41,500 bases of DNA from Jeotgalibaca caeni (GCF_028863945.1 NZ_JARBEA010000019.1:1-41500), one strand, 5' to 3'. Shown: positions 16,037 to 25,661, counted from the first letter of the stretch. Numbers and translations are program-made. The notes: generated by a model not told the origin, from the letters alone.

Positions 16037-16041
16037 TATAC
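16037..16041. repeat. Target-site duplication, right (TATAC)
   Basis: It matches 14357-14361 and immediately follows the right inverted repeat of the IS. Confidence 0.7.
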
Positions 16042-16076
16042 AATTATATGAAAAATATACTGATATGCACTACTCG

Positions 16077-16985
16077 TTATTTAATAATTTTCCAGTTATC
16101 TCCATTCTTTTCTAGCACTAAATCAAATTGTGATACTTGCGTTGCCTTGGTCTGCTGGTCGAGATATTTTACAGCCAATGATACTGTTATTTGATTATCC
16201 TTTCGATTGTAAATAGGATTTACTAATTTTTGAAAGACATATTCTTTTCCGATTGGCTTCAAAATCCCATCACTTACATAATAAGAAAGTTCTTTTGCAG
16301 TGGCTGTAGGATAGAGCTTAAAAAATGTTATTAAAAATTCATTGATTTCATTGGTTGTTATAGAATCAATTGAACTATTACTTTCTTTTATTTTGGGTGT
16401 GTAGTCTGATTTTTCAGGTATACTGGTAATGGTTGGATTCTTAATAAGAACCATATTTCCATAATCCTCTACATAAACGGTTACCTCATAAGCAGATTGG
16501 ACATTCTTTTTATCCTCTCCCTCCGTAATTAACTGGTCTACACTGTAGATCACATTAAACTGGTTTTTGCCATCTGATTCTACACTCCATATCTGCAACC
16601 CTCTTAAAGATGACGATACAGGAATATCCTTACGAACTGTATCAATATTCAGAGCTTGAAGTTCATCTGTTAGATAATCTTTTAATTTATCCATTCGATT
16701 ATCAATCGACTTGTCGGATTGTTCCCATGAATAATAAACTTTCGCAAAGTCCTCAACAAAATTCTCTACACTGTGAGTATCGACATATTCCTTTTCTATG
16801 ATTTTCGTTTCATGAATAGTATGGGTATCAATAGCCGAAAAGTGTTTGAATGTCGCAAAGCTAAAACTCACTCCTAAGAGCATCCATAAGGCAATTACAG
16901 TCTTTTTACGAGGATTGATCTTATGGACACGAGGTTTCTTTTCCTTTGGTACCTTTTCTTTATTCTTATTTTTTCTAAATATCAT
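16077..16985 (-). CDS. Orf13, TcpC-family conjugation membrane protein
   Basis: 302 residues: a Lys/Arg-rich cytoplasmic start, one membrane helix (about residues 28-46), and two extracytoplasmic NTF2-like (VirB8-like) domains (about 65-190 and 215-302). It matches Tn916 Orf13 in length and order. TcpC proteins are scaffold parts of the Gram-positive mating channel. It is the last gene of the transfer operon, 16 bases after orf14; the IS inserted just beyond its stop. Confidence 0.92.
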   Translation of the reverse strand: MIFRKNKNKEKVPKEKKPRVHKINPRKKTVIALWMLLGVSFSFATFKHFSAIDTHTIHETKIIEKEYVDTHSVENFVEDFAKVYYSWEQSDKSIDNRMDKLKDYLTDELQALNIDTVRKDIPVSSSLRGLQIWSVESDGKNQFNVIYSVDQLITEGEDKKNVQSAYEVTVYVEDYGNMVLIKNPTITSIPEKSDYTPKIKESNSSIDSITTNEINEFLITFFKLYPTATAKELSYYVSDGILKPIGKEYVFQKLVNPIYNRKDNQITVSLAVKYLDQQTKATQVSQFDLVLEKNGDNWKIIK

Positions 16986-17001
16986 ATTGAATCATCCTTT
17001 C

Positions 17002-18003
17002 TTATTCCTTGATTCGTCCTGCTCCAACTAAATGCTGTTGCCAGTAAGAGCTAGTTAGGTCGGCATAACCGATAGGATCACCTGCGTGAAACATTTGATT
17101 ATTGCCTAAATAAATACCTATATGAGTAATATAGGTGCCAGCGTTATAAGTGGAATGAAAGAAAATTAAATCCCCTGCTTCTGCTTCTGACAATGGGATA
17201 TGTTGGGTCACATCATATTGCTCTTGTGCAGTTCGTGGTAAATTGATTCCAGCCTTACGATAGCTCCATTGGGTTAATCCACTACAATCAAAGGAAGTCG
17301 TGGGAGAAGCACCTCCATAAACATATTTCCATCCCTCATATTTAAAGGCTTCATCCATAATCGCTTGTACTGAATCATCATCAAATTGAGTAGTGACAAG
17401 ATATTGAGATACCAATTGAACATAAAACATATTCCCATAGTTGTATCGCCAACCACCATTAATTGGAATGGCAATCGGATTTGGGTAGGACACTTTTTCG
17501 CCATTAGAATATTGATTAGCAAAACTTTCAGCTAGTTTAAGAGTGTACTTATTGCCACGATTATCAACGTAACCAAGAAATCCACCACCATAGTTATAAG
17601 ATTGAATGACGGCGTTTAAATCACTGCCATTTTTCTCTGCCGTTTGAAGCAAGGATGCAAAATATTTGACGCCTTGCTTAATAGAATCTTCTGTACCTAA
17701 AGTATTGGGTGGAAATCCAAGGGATTCAGAAGATTGCATCACATCCTCATCTGTGCCACCAGACTCCACCTGTATAATCGCAAGTAGCACATGAACATAT
17801 TCTTCAACTCCATATTCTTTAGCATATTTCTCTACCACAGGTTTATGAGCCACCACTTCGTCGGAAACATTAATACCGCCAGATTGAATATCTGAAAATC
17901 CACTATCTTGTTCATCTGAAAAGAGAATAGCAACAAAGAGAAGTAAAGAGAAAACCGTGAGGAATATCCCAGCACCGCCAATAATTAAATATTTTGGTTT
18001 CAT
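17002..18003 (-). CDS. Orf14, CwlT-like bifunctional cell-wall hydrolase
   Basis: 333 residues. An N-terminal membrane helix (about 6-28) is followed by a lysozyme/transglycosylase-like domain (about 55-170, with LLAIIQVESGG carrying the catalytic Glu) and a C-terminal NlpC/P60 endopeptidase with Cys in SFDCSGLTQW and His in THIGIYLG. In Tn916-type and ICEBs1 systems this enzyme opens peptidoglycan locally for the mating channel. Its start overlaps the orf15 stop by four bases. Confidence 0.95.
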   Translation of the reverse strand: MKPKYLIIGGAGIFLTVFSLLLFVAILFSDEQDSGFSDIQSGGINVSDEVVAHKPVVEKYAKEYGVEEYVHVLLAIIQVESGGTDEDVMQSSESLGFPPNTLGTEDSIKQGVKYFASLLQTAEKNGSDLNAVIQSYNYGGGFLGYVDNRGNKYTLKLAESFANQYSNGEKVSYPNPIAIPINGGWRYNYGNMFYVQLVSQYLVTTQFDDDSVQAIMDEAFKYEGWKYVYGGASPTTSFDCSGLTQWSYRKAGINLPRTAQEQYDVTQHIPLSEAEAGDLIFFHSTYNAGTYITHIGIYLGNNQMFHAGDPIGYADLTSSYWQQHLVGAGRIKE

Positions 18004-20243
18004 GATTTCTCACCATTCCTTTTAATAGGAGTGGTTTTTGGAATAGTTTTATTTCTTATATTTTTTACTGGTTTTTGTTGGATAATTGGCATATTTTTTC
18101 TTGTGACTGGACGTCGTATCGTTTTTACTGTTGGACTTGAGACAGTAGATCTATGAATAGGTCGTTTTGTTGGTATATTATTTTGACCCTCTGTTTTCGG
18201 GTTCGAAGAATTCACTTTACTTGTTGGACGGTCTGGCTCCTCCTCTTGTGTTTTGGTTTTGTTAATCAGTGGAGTGGTAGTTCTAGTAGCTGCTTGCTTA
18301 TAAGAGTTTTCTTGTCGAGCAGTAGGACGCTCATGGAATTGTTCCTGTCGTCTATTACGTTTCTCATAGATTTCCTGTCTGGTAGTAGGTCTTGCATGAT
18401 TAGTAGAAACAGATTGTTTTTTCTGTTTAGCTTGTTCCATTTTGGTTCGACGTTCTGCAATCGTTGTACGTCTTTGCGCCTGCTGTTCCTTCCGCCTCAT
18501 GGCTTCTTCTGATTTTGTTTGAGAGATATTAGTTGTCAAGTCACGGACATTATCCGACACTTTTGATCTTCCTTGATATACGGTGTATTTTGCATTGGTT
18601 GGTAAATCTTTGACTTGTTCTTTTAAGTTTCCAGCACTATCTTTGATTCTGTCTTTGGTATCCGCTATAGCCCCAATCTTTTGACCTGCACGTTTTCCAA
18701 GGGACGATTTTTCTTGTTTGTCTGGTCGTGAGTGATCTGCTTGTGTTCTCGCAGAACTTCCCGAACCCGACTGTCCTTTTCCTGTAGCACTAGCAATGGC
18801 AGTACCAGCGCCTAAAGCAGTCATAGAACGACCAACCTTTCGTTGTAATCGGTGCATATGCGCGTGCATGAGCATACGAGGTTTTCTCATGATACGACTA
18901 CCAACACTTTGAGAATCATTACTTTGTAGAGAGAACATACTCATTAAATCGCCCAGCTTAAAGTAGATTCCTGCAAAGGTCACAATCTGTAGAAAGGCAA
19001 TCAAGAAAAATGGATAGCCTTCAGATAAGGTATAAAGCATGGTAGAAATACTAAAAGCAGTGGTAATAATCAATGTAATTCCCGCTCTCGTTAAAATGGT
19101 ATTAAACAGCTTTGTGATAGCTCGTTTTGATATTCCATCAAAAGAGGGAATCATACTTAGAATAAAACTTACGGGTAAAAACATGGCATAGATGATAAAA
19201 AGCACTTGTGAAAAAATCATGATTCCTGCTAGCAAGAATACAAAAATGGAAATACCAATATTGAAGATAAAGAGAAAGAAAACAGTACCTAGTCGGTTGA
19301 TGGTCTTTGTAATGGTAAGATTCGCATTATCTCTATCTTCAATTTCTTCTTTGACAATTGTTTCTCTATCTTCGCCATTATTAGTATCGGGGCTAACCGA
19401 GAGTAAATTTTCCACTCGTTCTACACCAATACTTTCAATATCAGAATTATCATATTGAAGCAAGAGCCAAGGTTGTTGTACCTGTATAGAAAACAGACTA
19501 TCTCTAATTAAGTCCACACTATCTTTCCCTTGACTGTCGGAATGGGGCATAACAATTTTTGTACCAAGAGAAAGACTGGCATTGCTAATATCGGATGAAA
19601 AGTCATTAATTTTGTTAATGTAGTCGGGAGCATAGGCAATAAAGGAAGCGGATAGTACAAAGACCATGACAAAATTTACAATGGCATGGATTGCCTTTGT
19701 AGTTTCCCTTTTTATTAATCCTGTATAGGCAACATAAATCCCAAGAACCAGGATTAAAATTAAGAGAAATCCAATATAAAATCCTTCTGATGATAAACCT
19801 CCGGATGTCACGCCAGCTAAGGTCTGCATATTTTTACCGACAGAATCGGCAGTAGATGAAATAAAATCAAGGGAATAGGCTTCTTGTACTAAATAACCAG
19901 TAGCATTGGAAAGGTAAAGACTAATTGTCCAGATAAAGTTAGTAATAGCATATAGACCATACATGACCTGTTTTCCAATGCCGTCCGACCAGTTCCAAGG
20001 TAGCCACCCCCAGCTATTGTCTACATAGAAATCTAATTGATAGTTCCCTAGTGGATATTTGCTATACGCATTGGCAGTATTTATCGTATCATCCACTAAA
20101 CCTGTGGCATGGGCTACTGTACCCAATGTTGCTAAAAGCAAAATGACAGTTACAAGGATTAAAAAACCTGTACCTGTCATTTTTAAAATTTGTTTGAGAT
20201 TCCATTTTTCTTTTAATTTAGTTATTCCCATAGATGGTTTCAT
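18000..20243 (-). CDS. Orf15, large polytopic mating-channel protein (VirB6-like)
   Basis: 747 residues. It opens with a signal-anchor helix (about 22-45), then several membrane segments between residues about 90 and 420, and ends with a long Arg/Lys/Gln/Thr-rich, probably disordered, cytoplasmic tail (about 460-747). It belongs to the CD3337/EF1877 mobilome membrane proteins and corresponds to Tn916 Orf15. It likely forms the inner-membrane channel with Orf16. AGAGGTG precedes the ATG at 20243; the Orf16 gene ends three bases earlier. Confidence 0.9.
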   Translation of the reverse strand: MKPSMGITKLKEKWNLKQILKMTGTGFLILVTVILLLATLGTVAHATGLVDDTINTANAYSKYPLGNYQLDFYVDNSWGWLPWNWSDGIGKQVMYGLYAITNFIWTISLYLSNATGYLVQEAYSLDFISSTADSVGKNMQTLAGVTSGGLSSEGFYIGFLLILILVLGIYVAYTGLIKRETTKAIHAIVNFVMVFVLSASFIAYAPDYINKINDFSSDISNASLSLGTKIVMPHSDSQGKDSVDLIRDSLFSIQVQQPWLLLQYDNSDIESIGVERVENLLSVSPDTNNGEDRETIVKEEIEDRDNANLTITKTINRLGTVFFLFIFNIGISIFVFLLAGIMIFSQVLFIIYAMFLPVSFILSMIPSFDGISKRAITKLFNTILTRAGITLIITTAFSISTMLYTLSEGYPFFLIAFLQIVTFAGIYFKLGDLMSMFSLQSNDSQSVGSRIMRKPRMLMHAHMHRLQRKVGRSMTALGAGTAIASATGKGQSGSGSSARTQADHSRPDKQEKSSLGKRAGQKIGAIADTKDRIKDSAGNLKEQVKDLPTNAKYTVYQGRSKVSDNVRDLTTNISQTKSEEAMRRKEQQAQRRTTIAERRTKMEQAKQKKQSVSTNHARPTTRQEIYEKRNRRQEQFHERPTARQENSYKQAATRTTTPLINKTKTQEEEPDRPTSKVNSSNPKTEGQNNIPTKRPIHRSTVSSPTVKTIRRPVTRKNMPIIQQKPVKNIRNKTIPKTTPIKRNGEKS

Positions 20244-20245
20244 TT

Positions 20246-22693
20246 TTACACCTCTTTTCTAATAGGAGGTCTTGTGTCAAAGGCGTGAAGCAGTTCCTCA
20301 AAAACAGGATGGAACTGTATCACACCGACACGTCCATATAAATCACTAATTAAGCATTGACCATTTTCTAAATCTCGAAGTCGTTTCTGATTATTTTCGT
20401 CCTCTGGATCAACGCCAAAAAAGGCAAGGGTCTTTTTAATTTCGTTGAGATCAGTGGAGCGAAAGGCAAATTTTAGTCCTAAATTATTTTTCAGTTTTTC
20501 ATCCAATAAGTCATCTGTATTTTGAGTTACAAAATAAACTCCTGCATTCATAGCACGTCCAGCTCTTACTAATTTCATAGACAAGGTTTTACCTTGTGCT
20601 ACTTGTAAGAAACTCCATGCTTCATCAAGGTCAACAATTTTAAAGATACTACGGTCTGTATGAATAAAATCAAGGGCAAAGGTAGAAATGACAATAAGCA
20701 TGGCTACGGAAAGTAATTCCATTGTGGTGTATTCCTCAAAAGAAGTTTCCTTGTCTGGTAGCACTAAATCAGCTACTTGTATAATATTTAACTGTTTTTC
20801 AAGACTAATGGATTGTTCAACTTCTCCATAACTGAATAACAGATGAGCAAAATCATAGTCTGTAAAACTTTCAATATGGTCGGCTATGCTATTACTCATG
20901 GTTGTATTTTCAACTCGTAATTCTTCAATCACTTTCATTAAACCACGTTCTTCACTATTGGTTACTGCACGAATAGCTTTTCTAAGAACAGGGAAACGCT
21001 GTCCATCACGGGAAGAAATTCCTGTTAGAAATGTAAGAATATCAATTGCCAGTGATTCGGAATCCTTTGGATTTTTCATAATGACATAAGGGTCGAGCAA
21101 GCCTTTATTTTTTTCATCAGAGGTTAGATTAACAATATTGATCTCATGAGCGATTTCTGGCAATGTTTCTTTCCATTTGCCACGTTCTGCCTTTGGGTCT
21201 ACAATGACTGCCTGTGCTCCATAGAGAACAGAGTAATAAACAATCATATTATTAGAGAAGGATTTTCCGCCACCTAATGAACCAACAAAAGCAGCAGAGA
21301 GAGCATTGGTTACAGAACCTTTCACTCCTTGACTGGCAAGAGCAGGTTTCAGATAAATATTTCTGCCTGTATCTAAACTATAGCCAACATAGATTCCCTC
21401 ATTTTCACCTAGCATTTGAGTAGCTCCAAAACCTAAACCAGCGAGAAAATCAGAAGTTACATATTGGATATAGTCATTCATATATCTTTTGCTTGCAGGT
21501 AAAAATTCTTCATGTAAACCGAGCATATCTCCAAAAGGACGAACCAGTTTTACACTTAAATCGTCATAAAAATCACATACCTCATTACAACGGCGTTTTA
21601 ATTCGTCAAGGTCATTGGCTGAAACACGTACTACATAAGAGAGCTTATACATGGATTCCTTGCTTTGGTCTAAATTAGATTCCAATTCATTTACACTTTC
21701 CAAGGCTTCTGCCACATTAGAACTGGTTTCGTTATCGCTTTGCCATGCATGATTATCTAAGTCTTTTAATTCTTTTTTCTTGTTTCTTACGGTACTTAGA
21801 GCTTTACGATTTGCTATAATTTCTACATTCATTGAGGTATCTATCGGGAATGTAAATTGTTGTTGCTGGTAATAAAAAATTTCAGATGATGGGAAGTCTA
21901 ATTCGCCAACAATACTGTTAATAGTAAAGTAAGCCACATAGATGGCCTCATTTTCCTGTTCAATCTTTAAATGTCTTTGTTTTTCTTCCAGTAGACAACG
22001 GGTCGGTTTAATCAAGTCATAATATTTAACAAGAGTTTCCTTATTCCGTTTTTTCTTTGAAAGATGGTATTCATAATCTTCATAAGTTGTTCCTGTTTGT
22101 CCGTATAGGTGTTCAATCAGATAACCAAAATCATCTTTTTCCAGCCTGCGGATTTTGAAGCGACGAGAGATTTTATTCTCCAGTAATTTTTCCATCTTCT
22201 GAAAACGCCAGATTTCATCATTGCTCATACTGACAAAATCCCCCATAAGTTTATGATTCACATCATGAAAGAAATCAGCAAAAGCCATTTTTGCTTCTTT
22301 ACCTAGATTTTTCATAGAAAAATCTTCATCATTCAAAAGTAACTTAAAACCAATAAAGAATCGGTAGTCTACTTGATGTTCACCAATCATGGAAACAAGA
22401 GCCTCCGTTTGCTGGTCGATTTTTTCATAAGCCATTGATTTAAGTTTTCCTGTAATTTCTTCTTTGGAGCGTTCTTGTGTAGCTCTTATACTCGATTCTG
22501 TACTGATTTGTAAGGCATGGATTTTTCCGTCACGGTTTTGTGCAATTAACTGCCTAAAAGAATCGTGAACTAGATATTTTTGTTCTGGACTTAGAAAAGA
22601 ATAGTTATAGGGAATCAGCTCATAATAAGCAAAACATTCCCCGTCTTTATTCCAGACTAAATTATTTTCAATGTATTTAATCGGATACGTCAT
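20246..22693 (-). CDS. Orf16, VirB4-like conjugation ATPase
   Basis: 815 residues, the motor ATPase of the mating channel. Walker A is GSLGGGKSFSN (about residue 470), Walker B KIVDLDEAWSF (about 650) and the sensor-like VTQNTDD follows. The N-terminal half is the CagE/TrbE/VirB4 domain. I start at ATG 22693 because TAGGAGTG stands upstream; the earlier GTG would overlap that site. It overlaps the end of orf17 by 17 bases. Confidence 0.94.
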   Translation of the reverse strand: MTYPIKYIENNLVWNKDGECFAYYELIPYNYSFLSPEQKYLVHDSFRQLIAQNRDGKIHALQISTESSIRATQERSKEEITGKLKSMAYEKIDQQTEALVSMIGEHQVDYRFFIGFKLLLNDEDFSMKNLGKEAKMAFADFFHDVNHKLMGDFVSMSNDEIWRFQKMEKLLENKISRRFKIRRLEKDDFGYLIEHLYGQTGTTYEDYEYHLSKKKRNKETLVKYYDLIKPTRCLLEEKQRHLKIEQENEAIYVAYFTINSIVGELDFPSSEIFYYQQQQFTFPIDTSMNVEIIANRKALSTVRNKKKELKDLDNHAWQSDNETSSNVAEALESVNELESNLDQSKESMYKLSYVVRVSANDLDELKRRCNEVCDFYDDLSVKLVRPFGDMLGLHEEFLPASKRYMNDYIQYVTSDFLAGLGFGATQMLGENEGIYVGYSLDTGRNIYLKPALASQGVKGSVTNALSAAFVGSLGGGKSFSNNMIVYYSVLYGAQAVIVDPKAERGKWKETLPEIAHEINIVNLTSDEKNKGLLDPYVIMKNPKDSESLAIDILTFLTGISSRDGQRFPVLRKAIRAVTNSEERGLMKVIEELRVENTTMSNSIADHIESFTDYDFAHLLFSYGEVEQSISLEKQLNIIQVADLVLPDKETSFEEYTTMELLSVAMLIVISTFALDFIHTDRSIFKIVDLDEAWSFLQVAQGKTLSMKLVRAGRAMNAGVYFVTQNTDDLLDEKLKNNLGLKFAFRSTDLNEIKKTLAFFGVDPEDENNQKRLRDLENGQCLISDLYGRVGVIQFHPVFEELLHAFDTRPPIRKEV

Positions 22694-23069
22694 AGATTTC
22701 ACTCCTAACGATTGTAATGGCTTCTGTTGGTTGGGATTTTTTCAACTTAATTGATTTTCCAGCATAGGTCAGTTTTGGACGCGTCAGATAGGCAATCACA
22801 GCTTTTAAAAATCCATATGGTTTTTTCCCATCAAAGGTTTTCTGGCTCATAAACCATGTGAGAACTACAGGAATACCAAAATATTTTAGAAATACTCCCT
22901 CTATCAGTGAAAGTGGTGGCAAGTTTCCAAGTAACATCACCGCAAAGAGTGATACTACAAACCAAGTCATTTGTGTAAAAGAAATGGGGAAAGGTAAACG
23001 AAAATCATTGATAGAATAGAGCACCTTTTCTACCGACCAGATACTGGTATAGCTTCGTATTTTCTTCAT
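22677..23069 (-). CDS. Orf17, TcpE-family conjugal transfer membrane protein
   Basis: 131 residues from ATG 23069, which has AAAGGATTG in front; the longer open frame adds 35 residues with no ribosome site. Two membrane helices lie around residues 38-75. The C-terminal basic tail follows the PYGFLKAVIAYLTRPKLTY segment typical of TcpE. It is a small inner-membrane part of the channel. Confidence 0.9.
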   Translation of the reverse strand: MKKIRSYTSIWSVEKVLYSINDFRLPFPISFTQMTWFVVSLFAVMLLGNLPPLSLIEGVFLKYFGIPVVLTWFMSQKTFDGKKPYGFLKAVIAYLTRPKLTYAGKSIKLKKSQPTEAITIVRSEIYDVSD

Positions 23070-23157
23070 GTAATCAATCCTTTCACAAAAAACAGGGTAG
23101 CTCGTTTCAGCTACCCATAAAATAAAAAATCTATCAGACATTTCTCTACTGATAGAT

Positions 23158-23655
23158 TTAATATAAGATTTCAAATATCCCGTGACTAGTAGAAATGAAT
23201 GTTCCCTCGATTTCTAAATCACGACCATAAGATTCATAATCAATATAGTTCTGTAGGTTAGCAGGAACTTCTCCTAAATCTCCTGTTTCTTCAATATAGT
23301 AGCGTGCAACATCTGCCATATCATCACAATCTGAATGACAAATAATATCTTCTTGATGTTCATTGAGTTCTTCAATGCTTCCAAAATGAGATTGCAGGTT
23401 GGATAGTTCTGCGCGTATTTCATCTGGTAATCCCTCAACGATCGTCCACAGGCGATTTAATTCGCCAATAGACGTATATTCGTCAACTTCAAAGGGTAAT
23501 TCATAATCGTGAATAGCATATTCTTCGTATTCATCATTTAACCCAATACGTTCCTTTACTTCCTCAAAATCAATAGGAAGTTTAAACCATGCCCCTACTA
23601 ATTCCCCCTCATTATATTTTCCTAAATTGGCAATGTAGACTTGCATATCATCCAT
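23158..23655 (-). CDS. ardA: ArdA antirestriction protein (Orf18)
   Basis: 165 residues, strongly acidic, mimicking B-form DNA to block type I restriction-modification enzymes during entry. It matches Tn916 Orf18: MDDMQVYIANLGKYNEGELVG at the start, DEYEEYAIHDYELPF, and a C-terminal ISTSHGIFEI. The ATG at 23655 is preferred to the GTG nine bases upstream from similarity to Tn916. The AAA+ pair is inserted immediately upstream, behind a terminator. Confidence 0.95.
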   Translation of the reverse strand: MDDMQVYIANLGKYNEGELVGAWFKLPIDFEEVKERIGLNDEYEEYAIHDYELPFEVDEYTSIGELNRLWTIVEGLPDEIRAELSNLQSHFGSIEELNEHQEDIICHSDCDDMADVARYYIEETGDLGEVPANLQNYIDYESYGRDLEIEGTFISTSHGIFEILY

Positions 23656-23687
23656 AAAATTCACATTCTTTCTTTAAAATTTGCATA

Positions 23688-23723
23688 AAAAAAGCACTAG
23701 ATTAATTTATCTAATGCTTTTTT
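23688..23723. terminator. Terminator after the AAA+ pair
   Basis: AAAAAAGCACTAGAT pairs with ATCTAATGCTTTTTT across a 6-base loop with one G-T position. It is T-tailed on both strands. It lies between the AAA+ gene stop and ardA, so it should insulate ardA from the inserted pair. Confidence 0.8.
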
Positions 23724-23749
23724 ATTTAACAATACGAATGTTTTTACTA

Positions 23750-24850
23750 TTATTCTTTTTCAATCTCATTAACTATTGCATTGAATGCAAAAGTATCCTG
23801 TATTAAATTTCTAATCTGTCTAACATTTGAACAATATATAAAACTATCAAAAAGTCTTTCTCTAACATCAGGAGATAGGGTCATCTCATATTGTTTTGAA
23901 GATTCAACAAGGATTTTTTGACCGATTTTATTTTTTTCTTCACTAGTTAACTCTTTAAAATGTATAATTTTATCGAATCTATAAAATATAGGACTTCCTA
24001 GGTTTTCTTCAATTTCTTCAAGACTTAGGTAATTCGATGTACAGATTATTATTGATTTTTTTAACTCTAAATAATAGTTTTGATCCTCGTATATTCCTTC
24101 ATCAAATAGTTGATAAAAAGCACTATGAAATGAGGGATGGGCTTTATCAAATTCGTCTAGTAATAATACATTTGATTCTCTATCTAATAAATCTTTAGCA
24201 AAACTCTTTTCATAATGTGCACCACCAAAAAGATAATTAGCAAACTGACTATTTTGATACATAGAAAATTGTTTTCTAAATAATGGTTCACCAATAATCT
24301 CTGAAATGAATTTTGCAGTTTCGGTCTTACCGATTCCAGACATTCCATATAATAGTATAACTATTGGTTTTTTACGATTAGATAAGGTAACAGGAAACAA
24401 TGCTTGTAGTAATTTATCTTTTGCACTTTTTTGACCAATAATTCTGTCATCGTATTTTGAATTGATTTCTTTTAAATCATCTATATCCAAATTAATATAT
24501 TCTTGATTATACACTTCTGTTTCTGGAAATAACCGCTTAATTTGATCACTAATTTGTAATGGAGGATTATGCAGATATAATCTATCATAATCAAATTTAC
24601 TTAAAAAATTATTAAAGTTAATGATCACATGTTCTCTAACGCCAGCGTATTCATCTGAACCTACAACTATATTTTCTATCCTAATCTTTTCTGGTTCACT
24701 CTTTGGTTGGGGTTGATCAGATATCTGAATAACCATATTTTTTGAATCTCTGTCATTCTCATATACTAATTCAGTTAGTGTTTTATATTGAGTTGGAATT
24801 GATTTATTAAATTCTACTCTTGAACCATAAAATATCACTATATCACTCAC
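23750..24850 (-). CDS. ClpB-C-like AAA+ ATPase with novel N-terminal domain (cargo)
   Basis: 366 residues from a GTG at 24850 behind GGTGGTG. The first 120 or so residues are an unrecognised alpha/beta domain that starts DIVIFYGSRVEF. From about residue 125 the ClpB/ClpX-type AAA+ module follows: RIIGQKSAKDKL, Walker A YGMSGIGKTETAK (about 167-179), pore-like QFANYLFGG, Walker B VLLLDEFDKAH (about 228-238), sensor 1 ICTSNY, and an arginine-finger candidate in GSPIFYRFDKI. It resembles the second ATPase domain of ClpB but lacks the middle coiled coil and the first ATPase. It overlaps the upstream gene by 8 bases. It is absent from Tn916. Confidence 0.85.
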   Translation of the reverse strand: MSDIVIFYGSRVEFNKSIPTQYKTLTELVYENDRDSKNMVIQISDQPQPKSEPEKIRIENIVVGSDEYAGVREHVIINFNNFLSKFDYDRLYLHNPPLQISDQIKRLFPETEVYNQEYINLDIDDLKEINSKYDDRIIGQKSAKDKLLQALFPVTLSNRKKPIVILLYGMSGIGKTETAKFISEIIGEPLFRKQFSMYQNSQFANYLFGGAHYEKSFAKDLLDRESNVLLLDEFDKAHPSFHSAFYQLFDEGIYEDQNYYLELKKSIIICTSNYLSLEEIEENLGSPIFYRFDKIIHFKELTSEEKNKIGQKILVESSKQYEMTLSPDVRERLFDSFIYCSNVRQIRNLIQDTFAFNAIVNEIEKE

Positions 24851-25607
24851 TAATAACACCACCCAACACTACATCGTATACATCTAGTAAATCATTTTTA
24901 TCTTCATTTTTTTCCCCAGTAACTATTTCAGTAACGTCAATTTCACTTTTTTTCTTTTCGAATTTAAACTCATTTTCCATTGATAGTTGATTCATTGTGC
25001 AAGTTCCTACTTTAATTCCATAGTAAGTAAGATTCATTTTTGATAAGTCTGCTAACGTATAACTATTTTTAAAAGCGTTAATATTAAATCTTAAAACTGT
25101 TTTAGGAACAGGTTCGCTTCCTAAAAGCATTTGATAATATCCTCTATCCCCAAGTATAGCTTTATTAAGTTCAGTTAAATCAATGGGTATTTCTTCTTTA
25201 GGTACCACATTTAAATATGAACTATACATTTTATAAATGGTTATGGATTCTTCTGGAGCATATACATCTTCAGATTTAAAGATATGAATGTTTTTATCCT
25301 TTACAGCTAGTGACAGATAATCAGTTAATAAAGTGTTTGATATTGTTGATTCCATTATTTTAGCCATTTTAGAATCATAACCTGTATTAACACTACCTGA
25401 AATAGTTGCCTTAAAAGTAGAAAAAAAGTTGAATCCAGTTTTTGCTTGAGCATCTATTTCCGCCACAAGCTTAGCTAACCTTTCTTTATTTTCATTTGTT
25501 GACCAATCAATTTTCCCACCATTTTTAATGGTTACAAAATCATTAGCCGCTACTTCATCAAAGTAAATTATTTTTAAAAACTTTGAATTTTTTGAGTTTT
25601 TAGTCAT
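24843..25607 (-). CDS. Unknown protein coupled to the AAA+ ATPase (possibly DUF6414)
   Basis: 254 residues. The start KIIYFDEVAANDFVTIKNGG has a short strand followed by YFDE and a Gly-Gly turn, which reminds me of DUF6414 proteins; this recollection is weak. A helical stretch, then beta-rich segments ending in LTYYGIKVGTC and an acidic tail follow. There are no enzyme motifs, membrane helices or signal peptide. AGGAGG precedes the ATG at 25607 and its end overlaps the AAA+ start, so the two are made together. A sensor or effector working with the ATPase is plausible but inferred. Confidence 0.75.
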   Translation of the reverse strand: MTKNSKNSKFLKIIYFDEVAANDFVTIKNGGKIDWSTNENKERLAKLVAEIDAQAKTGFNFFSTFKATISGSVNTGYDSKMAKIMESTISNTLLTDYLSLAVKDKNIHIFKSEDVYAPEESITIYKMYSSYLNVVPKEEIPIDLTELNKAILGDRGYYQMLLGSEPVPKTVLRFNINAFKNSYTLADLSKMNLTYYGIKVGTCTMNQLSMENEFKFEKKKSEIDVTEIVTGEKNEDKNDLLDVYDVVLGGVISE

Positions 25608-25661
25608 TCATCAATCCTCCTATGTTTTAATTAGATATATTATATCATTATTATAGAAGTA

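Noticed and set aside
12371-16985. Remnant of tet(M) or its leader orf12
   Set aside because: No ribosomal-protection GTPase sequence is present; the space is filled with the TetR operon and an IS.
18153-18512. Plus-strand open frame of 119 codons
   Set aside because: It is antisense to the repetitive Arg/Gln/Thr-rich tail of Orf15, with no ribosome site.
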